A stretch of 33,554 nucleotides of DNA from an uncultured Christensenellaceae bacterium (GCA_910588465.1 CAJUOP010000022.1:1-33554), one strand, 5' to 3'. Counted from the stretch's first letter, positions 22,695 through 30,819 are shown. Notes: generated by a model not told the origin, from the sequence alone. Translations and numbers: made by a program.

Positions 22695-23314
22695 GCGATA
22701 TTCTTGTATACAGGATCGGGAAAAATTTATATCTCAATTTAACCAACCGCTGTACCAACCGCTGCACGTTCTGCGTGCGCGAGCAGAGCGCGCGGTACGA
22801 GGGGTATGAGCTTTGGCTGACGGAGGGAGAGCCCTCCGCAGAGGCGTTAAAGCGGGCGTTTACGCGCGCCTTGGAGGAAATGCGCGGCGGCGGAGAGGAG
22901 CCGGAAGGAGCCGTGTTCTGCGGCTACGGCGAGCCGACGCTGCGGCTGGACGTCATGCTCGAGACGGCGGAGTTTATTCACGGTTTCGGCTTTAAAACGC
23001 GGGTGAACACCAACGGGCACGGCTCTCTTTATTACGGACGGAATATCGCCCCCGAGTTAAAGGGAAAAATAGATTTGGTAAACATTTCGCTCAACGCGCC
23101 CGACGAGGAGAGCTATAACGCCCTCTGCCGTCCGCAGCAGATCGGCGCGTTCGCGGCGACGGTCGCGTTTGCGGGGCAGTGCAAGGAAGCGGGCGTGCCC
23201 TGCCTGTTTTCTGTGGTGGACTGTATTCCGCCCGAGCAGCTGGCGCGCTGCCGTCACATTGCGGAGGAGGCGGGCGTGCCGCTCCGCGTGCGGGAATATA
23301 TCGAAAACGCATAA
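22691..23314 (+). CDS. TatD-linked radical SAM protein
   Basis: This short radical SAM enzyme (207 residues) has CTNRCTFC, a CxxxCxxC cluster motif, near residues 21-28. The GYGEPTLR segment (near 76-83) is the SAM-binding GGE-like motif, and NISLNAPDEESYN follows near 135. It matches the description of the TatD-linked radical SAM family, which is found fused to or beside tatD; its substrate is unknown. ATG 22691 overlaps the tatD stop (ATGA). No C-terminal auxiliary Fe-S domain is present, so the protein is a minimal core. A strong terminator follows, closing the metG-tatD-radical SAM operon. Confidence 0.9.
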   Translation: MSDILVYRIGKNLYLNLTNRCTNRCTFCVREQSARYEGYELWLTEGEPSAEALKRAFTRALEEMRGGGEEPEGAVFCGYGEPTLRLDVMLETAEFIHGFGFKTRVNTNGHGSLYYGRNIAPELKGKIDLVNISLNAPDEESYNALCRPQQIGAFAATVAFAGQCKEAGVPCLFSVVDCIPPEQLARCRHIAEEAGVPLRVREYIENA

Positions 23315-23321
23315 AAAGTCG

Positions 23322-23351
23322 GAGCGTCGAAAGCGATTGCTTTCGACGCTC
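23322..23351 (+). terminator. terminator of the metG-tatD-radical SAM operon
   Basis: A 13-bp perfect stem (GAGCGTCGAAAGC and its complement) with a 4-base loop is followed by TTGTTCCTT, a moderate T-tract. Confidence 0.75.
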
Positions 23352-23433
23352 TTGTTCCTTGGTAGGGCAAACGTATTTGTTACGTTTACAGTTTCAGTAT
23401 GTGCGCGCGCCGCGCGGTTATGTGAGGAAATTT

Positions 23434-24270
23434 ATGGAATGGAAAGAAATTTTAAAGCTGTACGGATTTGCTTTTAAAAAGCAATGGGGGCAGAATTTTT
23501 TAACGGACGGCAACCTGCTTTCCGCAATCGTACAGGACGCGGGGGTAACTTCGGAAACGACGGTGCTGGAAATCGGCGCGGGCGCGGGCGCGCTGACCCG
23601 CGCCTTAGCGCAGACGGCGAAGAGGGTGATTTCGTACGAAATCGACAAATCGCTCGAGCCCGTTCTGCGCGAAACGCTGCGCGACTGTCCTAACGCAGAG
23701 GTGGTGTTCGAGGACTTTCAAAAGGTTTCGCTGTCCGCGCTCGAACACAAATTAAAGCGGTATACGGTGGCGGCGAACCTGCCCTATTACGTGACGACGC
23801 CCATCGTCATGCGGTTTGTGGAACAGGCGAAAGAGTGTGATGGTCTCACCGTTATGGTGCAGGAAGAGGTGGCGAAGCGGTTTTGCGCCGAGGCGGACAC
23901 CGAGGACTACGGCGCGGTAACGGCGGCGATCGCCCGCAGAGGGGTTTGCAAAATCACGCGGAGGGTCGGACGGGAGTTGTTCACGCCCCGCCCGAACGTC
24001 GATTCCGCCGTGGTTACGATAGACTTTACGGCGGGCGGGTTTGCGGTGGCGAGCGAGCGGGCATACCGCGAAACGGTGCGCTGCGCCTTTCTAAACAGGC
24101 GAAAAACGCTTGAAAACAACTTGATGAATTTGTTTCGGCTTCCGCGCGAGCGAGCGAAGGCTTTGCTTGCGGAGGCTGGCGTGAAAGAGGGGGCTCGCGG
24201 CGAAACGCTCTCGCCCGAGCGGCTGGGCGCGCTGTCCGATTTGCTCTTCGGGCAGGGAGTGATAAAATAA
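23434..24270 (+). CDS. rsmA: 16S rRNA adenine dimethyltransferase RsmA (KsgA)
   Basis: RsmA dimethylates A1518 and A1519 of 16S rRNA late in 30S assembly. The 278 residues contain KKQWGQNFLTD (N-terminal family motif, near 15-25), LEIGAGAGALT (SAM loop, near 45-55), the catalytic-type NLPYYVTTPI (near 113-122) and FTPRPNVDSAVV (near 190). ATG 23434 has TGAGGAAA upstream; the longer open frame runs back through the radical SAM gene and terminator. It follows tatD as in B. subtilis (yabD...ksgA), with rnmV missing between. The promoter is not clear. Confidence 0.96.
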   Translation: MEWKEILKLYGFAFKKQWGQNFLTDGNLLSAIVQDAGVTSETTVLEIGAGAGALTRALAQTAKRVISYEIDKSLEPVLRETLRDCPNAEVVFEDFQKVSLSALEHKLKRYTVAANLPYYVTTPIVMRFVEQAKECDGLTVMVQEEVAKRFCAEADTEDYGAVTAAIARRGVCKITRRVGRELFTPRPNVDSAVVTIDFTAGGFAVASERAYRETVRCAFLNRRKTLENNLMNLFRLPRERAKALLAEAGVKEGARGETLSPERLGALSDLLFGQGVIK

Positions 24271-24325
24271 GGCGACTTCGTCTGCGCGGTTTATGCCGCC
24301 GTTGGTCGCCGTTCGGACTTCGTGC

Positions 24326-24566
24326 ATGGGATTCTCACGGTGCGTTGCCGCACCTCAGAATGACAGAAAGGAGCGGGGGTATTGTCATTCTGAGGTGCGA
24401 AGCCCCGAAAGAATCCCATGGGGGAAAGGGCGGAACAGGGGATTCCTGCGGTCGCTCCGCTCCCTCGGAATGATAGGGAGGGTGTGCACAGTATGACAGA
24501 GGCACCGATACTCCCCTTTTGTCATTCCGAGGCGCGGCAATGCCGCGCCGTGGGAATCCCATGGAG
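24326..24566. repeat. intergenic block of the same dispersed repeat family (copy B)
   Basis: The 355-base gap between convergent rsmA and degV has no gene. It contains alternating-orientation units: ATGGGATTCTCACGGTGCG...CACCTCAGAATGACA (24326-24365), GTCATTCTGAGGTGCG...GAATCCCATG (24383-24420), GATTCCTGCGGTCGCTCC...GGAATGATA (24441-24475) and GTCATTCCGAGGCGCGG...GGAATCCCATGG (24520-24563). The first is nearly identical to 17892-17931 in copy A. Most units are themselves imperfect palindromes. Confidence 0.85.
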
Positions 24567-24576
24567 GAAATCTCAT

Positions 24577-24605
24577 AAAAAACGCCCCGTGTAAGACGAG
24601 GGCGA
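24577..24605 (-). terminator. degV terminator
   Basis: On the minus strand CGCCC(T)CG pairs with CGGGGCG, with one bulge and a 7-base loop, followed by six T (24582-24577). Confidence 0.7.
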
Positions 24606-24625
24606 ATAGGTTTGTGGTCTTGCCG

Positions 24626-25471
24626 TTATTTCGCAAAGAACGCCACGGCGATCGCGTTGGGACCGACGTGCGTTCCGATTGTGCTTCCGATCAGGCAGGA
24701 GGGGAGGCTGTCCGCGTATCCCGCGAACAGCCGTTCGCTGTCGCGCACGTACTTTTGCAAAAACGCGTCCGAAAGTCCCGAATAACCGAGCATATACGGG
24801 AGCGAAAAGTCGATCCCGCCGCATTTTTCAATCAGCTGGGTAAGCAGGTTGTTGCTCTTTTTCGAACCGATCGCTTTGCCGACGAGCTTCACCTCACCGT
24901 CGGTCACCGAAATCACGGGTTTAATGGAGAGCAGCTCGCCCGCCATTGCCGCCATAGCGGAAATTCTTCCGCCCTTCTTTAAATAAGTCAGCGTGTCGAG
25001 CACCGCCAAAAGCTGGATGCTCGACTTTTTTTGTTCCAGCGCTTCGGCGATCTCGTTCAGCAACGCCCCTTTTTCGCGCAGTTGCAGGGCGTAGCGCACC
25101 AGTATCTGTTCTCCGATGCAGGCGTTTAAGCTGTCGACCACGCGCACCTTGCCGCCGAACGCCTTCGCCGCGTTTACCGCGCAGTAGTACGTGCCCGAAA
25201 GGCGGGAGGAGAGCAGCACGGCGAGCACCTCGCTTCCGTCCGACGTAAGCTCGGCAAACCGTTCGGCAAAGCGGTATTCGTTAATCTGGCTGGTCTGCGG
25301 GAGGGTGTCGCTCTCGATCAACTTCTCGAAAAATTCGCGGTGGGATAAGTTTACGCCGTCGGCGTATTCCTCTTCGCCGAAGCGAATCATAATGGGCAGG
25401 AAAGAAAGGTTAAGCTTGTCCGCCTCTTCCTGTTCGAAGTCGGCTGCCGAATCTGTTAAAATTTTAATCAT
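24626..25471 (-). CDS. DegV-family fatty-acid-binding protein
   Basis: DegV proteins bind a fatty acid and, as FakB-type subunits, present it to the kinase FakA. The 281-residue product starts MIKILTDSAADF, has TLPQTSQINEYRF (near 56-68), the SSRLSGTYYCA ligand-contact motif (near 88-98), and LKKGGRISAMAA (near 163-174), all characteristic. ATG 25471 is preceded by GGGGA. No fakA is in the window. The gene has its own promoter and terminator. Confidence 0.93.
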   Translation of the reverse strand: MIKILTDSAADFEQEEADKLNLSFLPIMIRFGEEEYADGVNLSHREFFEKLIESDTLPQTSQINEYRFAERFAELTSDGSEVLAVLLSSRLSGTYYCAVNAAKAFGGKVRVVDSLNACIGEQILVRYALQLREKGALLNEIAEALEQKKSSIQLLAVLDTLTYLKKGGRISAMAAMAGELLSIKPVISVTDGEVKLVGKAIGSKKSNNLLTQLIEKCGGIDFSLPYMLGYSGLSDAFLQKYVRDSERLFAGYADSLPSCLIGSTIGTHVGPNAIAVAFFAK

Positions 25472-25503
25472 GTCGTCCCCGTTAAAAATTGTAAATTTTC
25501 TTA

Positions 25504-25532
25504 ATTATATCCGAATTGTCGGAAAGTGTCAA
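25504..25532 (-). promoter_or_regulatory. degV promoter
   Basis: TTGACA (25532-25527), 17 bases, TATAAT (25509-25504) on the minus strand. A leader of about 27 nt with GGGGA before the ATG contrasts with the leaderless promoters elsewhere in the window. Confidence 0.88.
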
Positions 25533-25550
25533 GTGAAATTTTTTTCACAT

Positions 25551-25585
25551 AAAAAGTCGGCGAAAACCTGCGTTTTCGCCGACTT
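25551..25585 (-). terminator. terminator of the NlpC/P60 gene
   Basis: A 14-bp perfect stem AAGTCGGCGAAAAC and complement, 4-base loop, with a T-run on the minus side (25555-25551). It also lies just upstream of the degV promoter and insulates it. Confidence 0.88.
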
Positions 25586-25598
25586 GTTTACAATACCG

Positions 25599-26558
25599 TT
25601 ACAGCACGCGCTTGGCGGTGATAAAGTAGCTCCACCTTGTGGCGGAAATCTGTTCCACCTTGGCATAGTCGGAAGCGGTATGCAGAATATAATTGCCGCC
25701 GAGGTACAGCGCAACGTGTCCGATGCGCTCCACGCCCGTGTTGTTCTTGCGGGATTCGTTGGTAAAGAACATCAGGTCTCCCCGTTGCATATCCGCTTTT
25801 TTCACTTCGGTTCCCTGCAAAACCTGCGTGCGCGTCGTCACGTCCAGCAGCACGTTTGCGCCCTTGAAAAAGATATATTGCATCAGGGAAGAGCAGTCGA
25901 ATTTGCTTTCGGTAAAGCCTTTGAGCTTGTTTCCCTTTCCGTCGTGATAGCGCACCGCGCCGTACACGTACGGAACGCCCATATACTTTAAGCCCTCCGC
26001 GATCACGCTTTCCACCGCGGGCTTTCCTTTTTCGAGCGTGGCAATTTTCGTAAACTGTACGCCCGCGCTTACGTAGGCAAACTGTCCGCGGTAATAGGTC
26101 TTATACCAGCCGCCGTCCTTCTCGATAAAGTGCAGCAGAATTTCGCTTTGCACCGTGCCGAGGGAGGCATAGTTCGTTCCCGCGCCCTTGCGCACGTTCA
26201 GTCCGTTGGTCAGCACTTTTACGTACTCGCTCTTTTGCGGAACGGGCGGCTCGAGCTCTGCGGGCGGTACTTCCACCGCAGGCGGGGCGGGCTGTTCCGG
26301 AACGGTAGGTTCGTCCGGCGCTTCGGGAACGGTAGGTTCCTCGGGTGTTTCGGGTTCTGCGGGCTCCTCGGGGACCTCGGGAAGAGCGGGCTCTTCCAGC
26401 GTTTCGGGCGCCTCGGGCAGAGGTTCGAATACGGGCGGGTCTTGCTCCGCCGAGGGCGGAAGATCCGTGCCGCCGCTTTCGGGTGCGGCACATGCCGCAA
26501 ACGGAAGCGCGCATAAAAGAGCGGCCAGCATACAGGCAAGCGTTCTTTTGTGTTTCAT
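25599..26558 (-). CDS. NlpC/P60 cell-wall endopeptidase lipoprotein with SH3 domain
   Basis: This predicted peptidoglycan-cleaving enzyme is tethered outside the cell. The 319 residues hold a lipoprotein signal with Cys23 (PFAAC), a long Pro/Glu repeat linker (about 26-108, units like PEEPTVPEAP), and a bacterial SH3 domain (about 112-170, with NGLNVRKGAGTNY). The NlpC/P60 domain (about 183-319) has catalytic Cys222 (FDCSSL), His281 (GHVALYLG) and His293 (ILHTASD). All three catalytic residues are present. AAGGAG precedes ATG 26558. The Pro/Glu linker probably spans the wall. Confidence 0.93.
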   Translation of the reverse strand: MKHKRTLACMLAALLCALPFAACAAPESGGTDLPPSAEQDPPVFEPLPEAPETLEEPALPEVPEEPAEPETPEEPTVPEAPDEPTVPEQPAPPAVEVPPAELEPPVPQKSEYVKVLTNGLNVRKGAGTNYASLGTVQSEILLHFIEKDGGWYKTYYRGQFAYVSAGVQFTKIATLEKGKPAVESVIAEGLKYMGVPYVYGAVRYHDGKGNKLKGFTESKFDCSSLMQYIFFKGANVLLDVTTRTQVLQGTEVKKADMQRGDLMFFTNESRKNNTGVERIGHVALYLGGNYILHTASDYAKVEQISATRWSYFITAKRVL

Positions 26559-26599
26559 AACATTCTCCTTAAAGGTGTATTTCCCGTCGTCGGGAGCCC

Positions 26600-26629
26600 A
26601 TTATAACAGAGCTTCCTGTGCAATTGCAA
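26600..26629 (-). promoter_or_regulatory. promoter of the NlpC/P60 gene
   Basis: TTGCAA (26629-26624), 18 bases, TATAAT (26605-26600) on the minus strand. The leader carries a small TCCCG-ACGA-CGGGA hairpin. Confidence 0.7.
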
Positions 26630-26752
26630 GAGTTTGATACAGGTGAGAAATTGGTGTTTGAGAGAAAATTTTCCAAAACCCGTTATAAATAGGAGGAAAA
26701 GTGGTATATAAGTATATTCAAAACCGAAGCGCTTTGAGGCAAGGAGAAGAAT

Positions 26753-27643
26753 ATGATTTTTAAAAGCTTCGACGGAAAAGAAATTTTCGTGCACGAGTGG
26801 ACGGACGTGGAGCGCCCAAAGGGCATCGTGCAAATCATTCACGGCATGGTGGAGCACGGTAAGCGTTACGAAAAGTTCGCCCGCTTTTTAAACGAGTACG
26901 GATATATCGTCGTCGCGGACGATCACCGCGGGCACGGCGAAACGGATAAGGGGACCCTCGGCTATTGCGCGGGAAATATGTTTGCGGACACCGTGCGCGA
27001 CGAGGGCGAGCTGACCAAATTTTACAAAAACAAATATCCCGACTTAAAATATTTCGTATTCGGATTCTCGTACGGCTCCTTCCTCACGCAGAGCTATCTG
27101 GGCGTTTACGGTAATTTGATCGACGGCGCCGTGCTGGGCGGAAGCAACCAAAAAAAGGATTTCGAGGTGTATCTCGGCAGTCTGGTCGCGGGCGCGGGCA
27201 ACAAGAAAAAGCCCGCGAACATGATAGAGAAGCTTTCCTTCGGGGCTTACGCAAAACAGTTTAAAGAGGGGGAATGGCTCTCGAACGACGCCGAGAACAA
27301 CGCGCGCTATCACACCGATCCCTACTGTTCGTTTACCTGCTCCAACCGCTTTTACCGCGACTTTTTTAAAGGGCTGAAAAAGCTGTATACGGCGAAATAC
27401 CGCAGGGGGCTGAACAAAGAACTGCCTATGCTTTTGGCGGCGGGCGCGGATGATCCCGTGGGCGACAAGGGAAAGGGCATGAAAAAGCTGTACCGCTTCT
27501 ATCGCGAAAAAGCGGGCGTAAAGGACGTGACGCTTGTGCTGTTCGAACATTCCCGCCACGAATTTTTAAACGAAGCCTCCACCTTCGAAGAGGCATACCG
27601 CACGCTGCTTACCTTTTTTAACCGCGTGTGCGAAAGAGAATAA
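26753..27643 (+). CDS. monoacylglycerol-lipase-like alpha/beta hydrolase
   Basis: This serine hydrolase of 296 residues is of the Hydrolase_4/lysophospholipase kind. HGMVEHGKRY (near 30-39) and DDHRGHGETD (near 56-65) are typical. The nucleophile is Ser106 in GFSYGS, the acid is Asp233 or Asp234 (GADDPVGDKGKG), and His269 (EHSRHEFLNE) completes the triad. No signal peptide is seen, so it is cytoplasmic, probably acting on lipid esters. AAGGAG precedes ATG 26753. No clear promoter boxes were found in the 190-base gap. Its stop codon touches the stop of the next, opposite-strand gene with no bases between. Confidence 0.88.
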   Translation: MIFKSFDGKEIFVHEWTDVERPKGIVQIIHGMVEHGKRYEKFARFLNEYGYIVVADDHRGHGETDKGTLGYCAGNMFADTVRDEGELTKFYKNKYPDLKYFVFGFSYGSFLTQSYLGVYGNLIDGAVLGGSNQKKDFEVYLGSLVAGAGNKKKPANMIEKLSFGAYAKQFKEGEWLSNDAENNARYHTDPYCSFTCSNRFYRDFFKGLKKLYTAKYRRGLNKELPMLLAAGADDPVGDKGKGMKKLYRFYREKAGVKDVTLVLFEHSRHEFLNEASTFEEAYRTLLTFFNRVCERE

Positions 27644-27913
27644 TTATTCCTTTGCGAACGCAAGCAGCTTCAGCTCGCGCAACAGCTGACCGATCTGTTT
27701 AAAATGATTTTCCATTTCCCTTTCCCGTTCGGCGGGCTTTGCCGCAATCGGCTCCCAACATTCCCGAGCGGTTAAAAAAGGGAAATTTTTATTTGTGACG
27801 GAGGTGATAAAGCATTTGACGCAGCGCCCGTAGTGCGCGGAAACGAAGCCTCGCTCCGTCTTAACGAAATAGGGGCAGTAGTGCGCGCAGTTTTCACAGT
27901 GTTTTTCTTCCAT
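27644..27913 (-). CDS. small Cys-rich, probably zinc-binding protein, unknown
   Basis: The 89-residue product has Cys6, 9, 13, 31, 34 and 52 (HCENCAHYCPYF, then RCVKCF, then ARECWEP), suggesting one zinc or Fe-S site, followed by a charged C-terminal helix. AGGAGA lies before ATG 27913, supporting a real gene. I do not recognise the family. It ends back-to-back with the lipase-like gene. A weak promoter (TTTCAT, 17 bases, TAAAAT) may lie between this gene and ispE. Confidence 0.72.
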   Translation of the reverse strand: MEEKHCENCAHYCPYFVKTERGFVSAHYGRCVKCFITSVTNKNFPFLTARECWEPIAAKPAEREREMENHFKQIGQLLRELKLLAFAKE

Positions 27914-28022
27914 AAATACTCTCCTGAAATTTGGTGTAAAAATTTTATCACAAAAATAAGCGAAATGAAATATAATACGTGCGGCGCCGAAAAAACGATA
28001 ATAAAGATATGGCGCTCAGCTC

Positions 28023-28051
28023 TTGCAATTCGCTTTCAAATATGTTACAAT
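28023..28051 (+). promoter_or_regulatory. leaderless-type promoter of ispE
   Basis: TTGCAA (28023-28028), 17 bases, TACAAT (28046-28051), then AACGGC and ATG 28058. No Shine-Dalgarno sequence lies upstream. Confidence 0.82.
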
Positions 28052-28057
28052 AACGGC

Positions 28058-28969
28058 ATGAACGCCGTAAAGGTAAACGCTTACGCCAAACTCAATTTAA
28101 CGCTCGACGTTACGGGCAGAGAAAACGGCTATCATACGCTGGATTCTCTCGTGACCACGATATCGTTATCCGATCGGATCGTTGTAAAAAAACGCAGGGA
28201 TCAGCTGGTAAATATCGTCATGCACGGCATGGGGAGCGAGGGGATCTATCCCGAGCGCAACAACGCGTACCTGGCGGGCGAGGCGTTCGTGAAGCGGTTC
28301 GGAACGACGGGCGCGGATATCGCGGTGTATAAAAACATACCGATCGGCGCGGGGCTCGGCGGTTCGTCCGCGGACGCCGCGGGCGTGCTGAACGCTATGG
28401 CAAAGCTGTATGCGATCGCGGACATGGGTGGGCTGAAATCGCTTGCGGACGGTTTGGGCAGCGACACAGGGTACCTCTTGCGCGGCGGAGCCGCTCGGAT
28501 GCGGGGCAGAGGCGAAAATTTGCGATCCGTGGGGGGCATGCCCGAGATGCACTTTTTATTGCTCGTGCCCGAGGGGGGCGTGTCCACGGCGGAGTGCTTC
28601 CGCAGATACGACGAGCTCGGCAAGGCGGGCGGGGCGCGCACCGAACGGGTGATCGGACTTATGTCGGCGGGGAATGCGGCATGGGCGGCGAATTCGTTCG
28701 GGAACGACTTGTACGAGGCGGCGGTTTCTTTGGAGCCGCGGGTGCGGGACGCGCTGACGGAAGCGAAGAGTTTTTCTCCGCTCGGCGCGGGCATGACGGG
28801 CTCGGGAAGCGCGGTGTTCGCGCTGTTTGAAACGCGCGAACTTGCCGAATGGGCGCGGAGCAGATACCGAGGAAAAGCGCGCGCACTGTGCGTGAAAAGT
28901 ACGGACGGCAGGGGCATGAAGGGAGCAAAAAATCCGTTCGTGCTGAGCGACGAGGAGCAAGGGCTTTAA
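28058..28969 (+). CDS. ispE: 4-diphosphocytidyl-2-C-methyl-D-erythritol kinase
   Basis: IspE phosphorylates CDP-methylerythritol in the MEP isoprenoid pathway. The 303-residue GHMP kinase shows NAYAKLNLTLDV (near 7-18), the ATP loop PIGAGLGGSSADAAG (near 92-106), GLGSDTGYLLRGGAARMRGRGE (near 131-152) and GAGMTGSGSAVFAL (near 246-259). ATG 28058 is fixed by a promoter only six bases upstream; the open frame to 27833 lies upstream of the predicted RNA start. It holds the same relative place (after ksgA) as ispE in B. subtilis. Confidence 0.94.
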   Translation: MNAVKVNAYAKLNLTLDVTGRENGYHTLDSLVTTISLSDRIVVKKRRDQLVNIVMHGMGSEGIYPERNNAYLAGEAFVKRFGTTGADIAVYKNIPIGAGLGGSSADAAGVLNAMAKLYAIADMGGLKSLADGLGSDTGYLLRGGAARMRGRGENLRSVGGMPEMHFLLLVPEGGVSTAECFRRYDELGKAGGARTERVIGLMSAGNAAWAANSFGNDLYEAAVSLEPRVRDALTEAKSFSPLGAGMTGSGSAVFALFETRELAEWARSRYRGKARALCVKSTDGRGMKGAKNPFVLSDEEQGL

Positions 28970-29034
28970 CGCGCGCAATGCGCGGAGCAATTTAAAATCG
29001 AAATAAATCAAGCGAAAACAAGGAGGCAAACGCA

Positions 29035-29907
29035 ATGGAAGAGAGAATGATAGACGACGAAGAGGCGCGCGGGATAAAATTGAAGCGCACGCAAAGCGGC
29101 GAGACGGACGCCGTGGAGGAGGGAACGGACGAACAGGAGGAATACGTGTTCGACGTGCCCGAAGAGGAGTACGACGAGTCCCTGGTGGGGCTTACTCCCT
29201 CTCAGCTCGAACAGGTGTTGGAGGAGCGAAAAAAGGCGGAGGAAGAGGCTCGGCTTGAATTCGAGAGCCATATCGTCGCGGGGGAAGCCGCGCTCGAAAA
29301 GGGACTGTACGAGGAGGCGGAGGAATTTTTCGCCAAGGCGGACAGATACGTTTTTGTAGACGAGCGCGTTCCGAACGGGCTTTGGGTTTCCCGTACGCGC
29401 GCATTCACCGAAAAGGAGCCCTTTTACGACTTAAAGAAGGCGGAGGCGTTCGCCGCCTGCCCCGCGGACTTAAAAGAACGGGCGCGGGAAGCGTTCGGCG
29501 CGGAGTTCGAAAAGGAGCGGGAGGAAGCGCGTGCGGAAGAGCGCGTGCTCGCCCCGCGGGTAGAGGCGAAGAGGGCGGAGCGGGAAGAGGCGTTCGCCGG
29601 CAACCGCAAATATTATCTGGTGCGCTTTTGTGCTGCGCTCGCGGTTCTTGCGCTGATGATGATCGGCACGGCGCTGAGCGCAAGCTTTATCGTGCGCACG
29701 AAGAGCATCGCTCCCGTCGTGCTCACGGGCGTGTTCGGCGCGCTTGCGCTGGCGGCGTTTATCGCCTTGCTTGTATTTTTCAGACAGCTGTATCTCGCGC
29801 TGCGGCTGTGCGCGCAAAACACCGTGGAAGAGGCGACCGAGGACGGCGCGCGCTTAAAGGCGCTGCGCGAAAAGATCCGCTGCCTTTCCTGCGTGCTGGA
29901 CGATTGA
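29035..29907 (+). CDS. acidic coiled-coil protein with two C-terminal membrane spans, unknown
   Basis: The 290-residue protein has a very acidic N-terminal third, a Glu/Arg/Ala-rich coiled-coil region (about 55-195) with a TPR-like stretch (EKGLYEEAEEFFAKADRYV), then two transmembrane helices (about 203-227 and 232-254) and a short C-terminal helix. AAGGAGG precedes ATG 29035. It follows ispE by 65 bases and may be co-transcribed, with a terminator after it. No family recognised. The topology suggests a cytoplasmic domain held at the membrane. Confidence 0.75.
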   Translation: MEERMIDDEEARGIKLKRTQSGETDAVEEGTDEQEEYVFDVPEEEYDESLVGLTPSQLEQVLEERKKAEEEARLEFESHIVAGEAALEKGLYEEAEEFFAKADRYVFVDERVPNGLWVSRTRAFTEKEPFYDLKKAEAFAACPADLKERAREAFGAEFEKEREEARAEERVLAPRVEAKRAEREEAFAGNRKYYLVRFCAALAVLALMMIGTALSASFIVRTKSIAPVVLTGVFGALALAAFIALLVFFRQLYLALRLCAQNTVEEATEDGARLKALREKIRCLSCVLDD

Positions 29908-29927
29908 TCGGCTGAAAAATAAAAATC

Positions 29928-29961
29928 TTCCGCGGAGCGCAACGGCTTTGCGGAATTTTTT
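29928..29961 (+). terminator. terminator after the coiled-coil membrane gene
   Basis: TTCCGC (29928-29933) pairs with GCGGAA (29950-29955) around a 16-base loop, followed by six T. Confidence 0.65.
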
Positions 29962-29993
29962 CCAAAAAATAACAAAAATTTTTAAAATGGGTA

Positions 29994-30022
29994 TTTACAT
30001 CCGCGGAAACTTCGGTTATAAT
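29994..30022 (+). promoter_or_regulatory. promoter of the APH-type kinase gene
   Basis: TTTACA (29994-29999), 17 bases, TATAAT (30017-30022). The 50-nt leader has a GCGGG/CCCGC hairpin and AAGGAGG before ATG 30079. Confidence 0.85.
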
Positions 30023-30078
30023 AAGATTCGGAAAAAGATTGCGGGATAAGTCCCCGCGTTTAAGGAGGATAAAAAACT

Positions 30079-30819
30079 ATGGAACTCATTCACACAAGTG
30101 CGGGCAAGAAATTGTATCGCGACGGGGACAGACTGATCAAGTCGTTCGACGAATCCTATTCGAAAGCGGGGATTTTGAACGAAGCGCTCAATCAGGCGCG
30201 CGTAGAGCAGTCGTCTTTGAACATTCCCAAGGTGCTCGGCGTTTCCGTCATCGACGGTAAGTGGTCGCTTACCTGGGAATTTATCGAGGGGGAAACGCTG
30301 GAATCGCTCATGGAAAAGCACCCCGAAAAGACGGACGAATATCTGAATATGTTCGTCGATCTGCAAATCCGCATGAGTAAAGAGTCGGTGCCGCTTTTGG
30401 GACATCTGCGCGACAAGATGCACGCGAAAATTTCGGCGAGCTCTTTCCCTGCGACCGTACGCTACGATCTGCACGTTCGGCTGGACGGACTGCCCCGCCA
30501 CAAAAAGCTGTGCCACGGAGACTTCCAGCCCAGCAATATTATCATTACCAAAGACGGCACGCCGTATATCATCGACTGGTCGCACGCAACGCAGGGCAAC
30601 GGCTCGGCGGACGCGGCGAGAACGTATCTGCTGTTTAAGCTGCAAAAAAAGGACGACCTCGCGGAGAAGTATTTAAGGCTCTTCTGCGAAAAGACGGACA
30701 CCGCCATTCAGTACGTGCAGAGAATACTTCCCATCGTTGCGGCTTCGCAATCGGTAAAGAACAAGCCCGAAGAGGCGGAGTTCCTCTCCAAGTGGGTGAA
30801 CGTGGTAGACTGGCAGTAA
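30079..30819 (+). CDS. aminoglycoside-phosphotransferase-fold small-molecule kinase
   Basis: The 246-residue protein has the APH/choline-kinase catalytic motifs: HGDFQPSNII with Asp148 as catalytic base, and YIIDWSHA with Asp166 binding metal. The N-lobe holds a nucleotide-binding Lys candidate (KSFDE) and WEFIEGETL at the hinge. Most such proteins of this size phosphorylate sugars, choline or unknown metabolites rather than antibiotics, so no resistance role is inferred. It is monocistronic between its own promoter and terminator. Confidence 0.85.
   Translation: MELIHTSAGKKLYRDGDRLIKSFDESYSKAGILNEALNQARVEQSSLNIPKVLGVSVIDGKWSLTWEFIEGETLESLMEKHPEKTDEYLNMFVDLQIRMSKESVPLLGHLRDKMHAKISASSFPATVRYDLHVRLDGLPRHKKLCHGDFQPSNIIITKDGTPYIIDWSHATQGNGSADAARTYLLFKLQKKDDLAEKYLRLFCEKTDTAIQYVQRILPIVAASQSVKNKPEEAEFLSKWVNVVDWQ

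Noticed and set aside
27833..28057. 75-residue N-terminal extension of ispE
   Set aside because: It would cross the ispE promoter and the start of the opposite-strand gene, and it has no family similarity.
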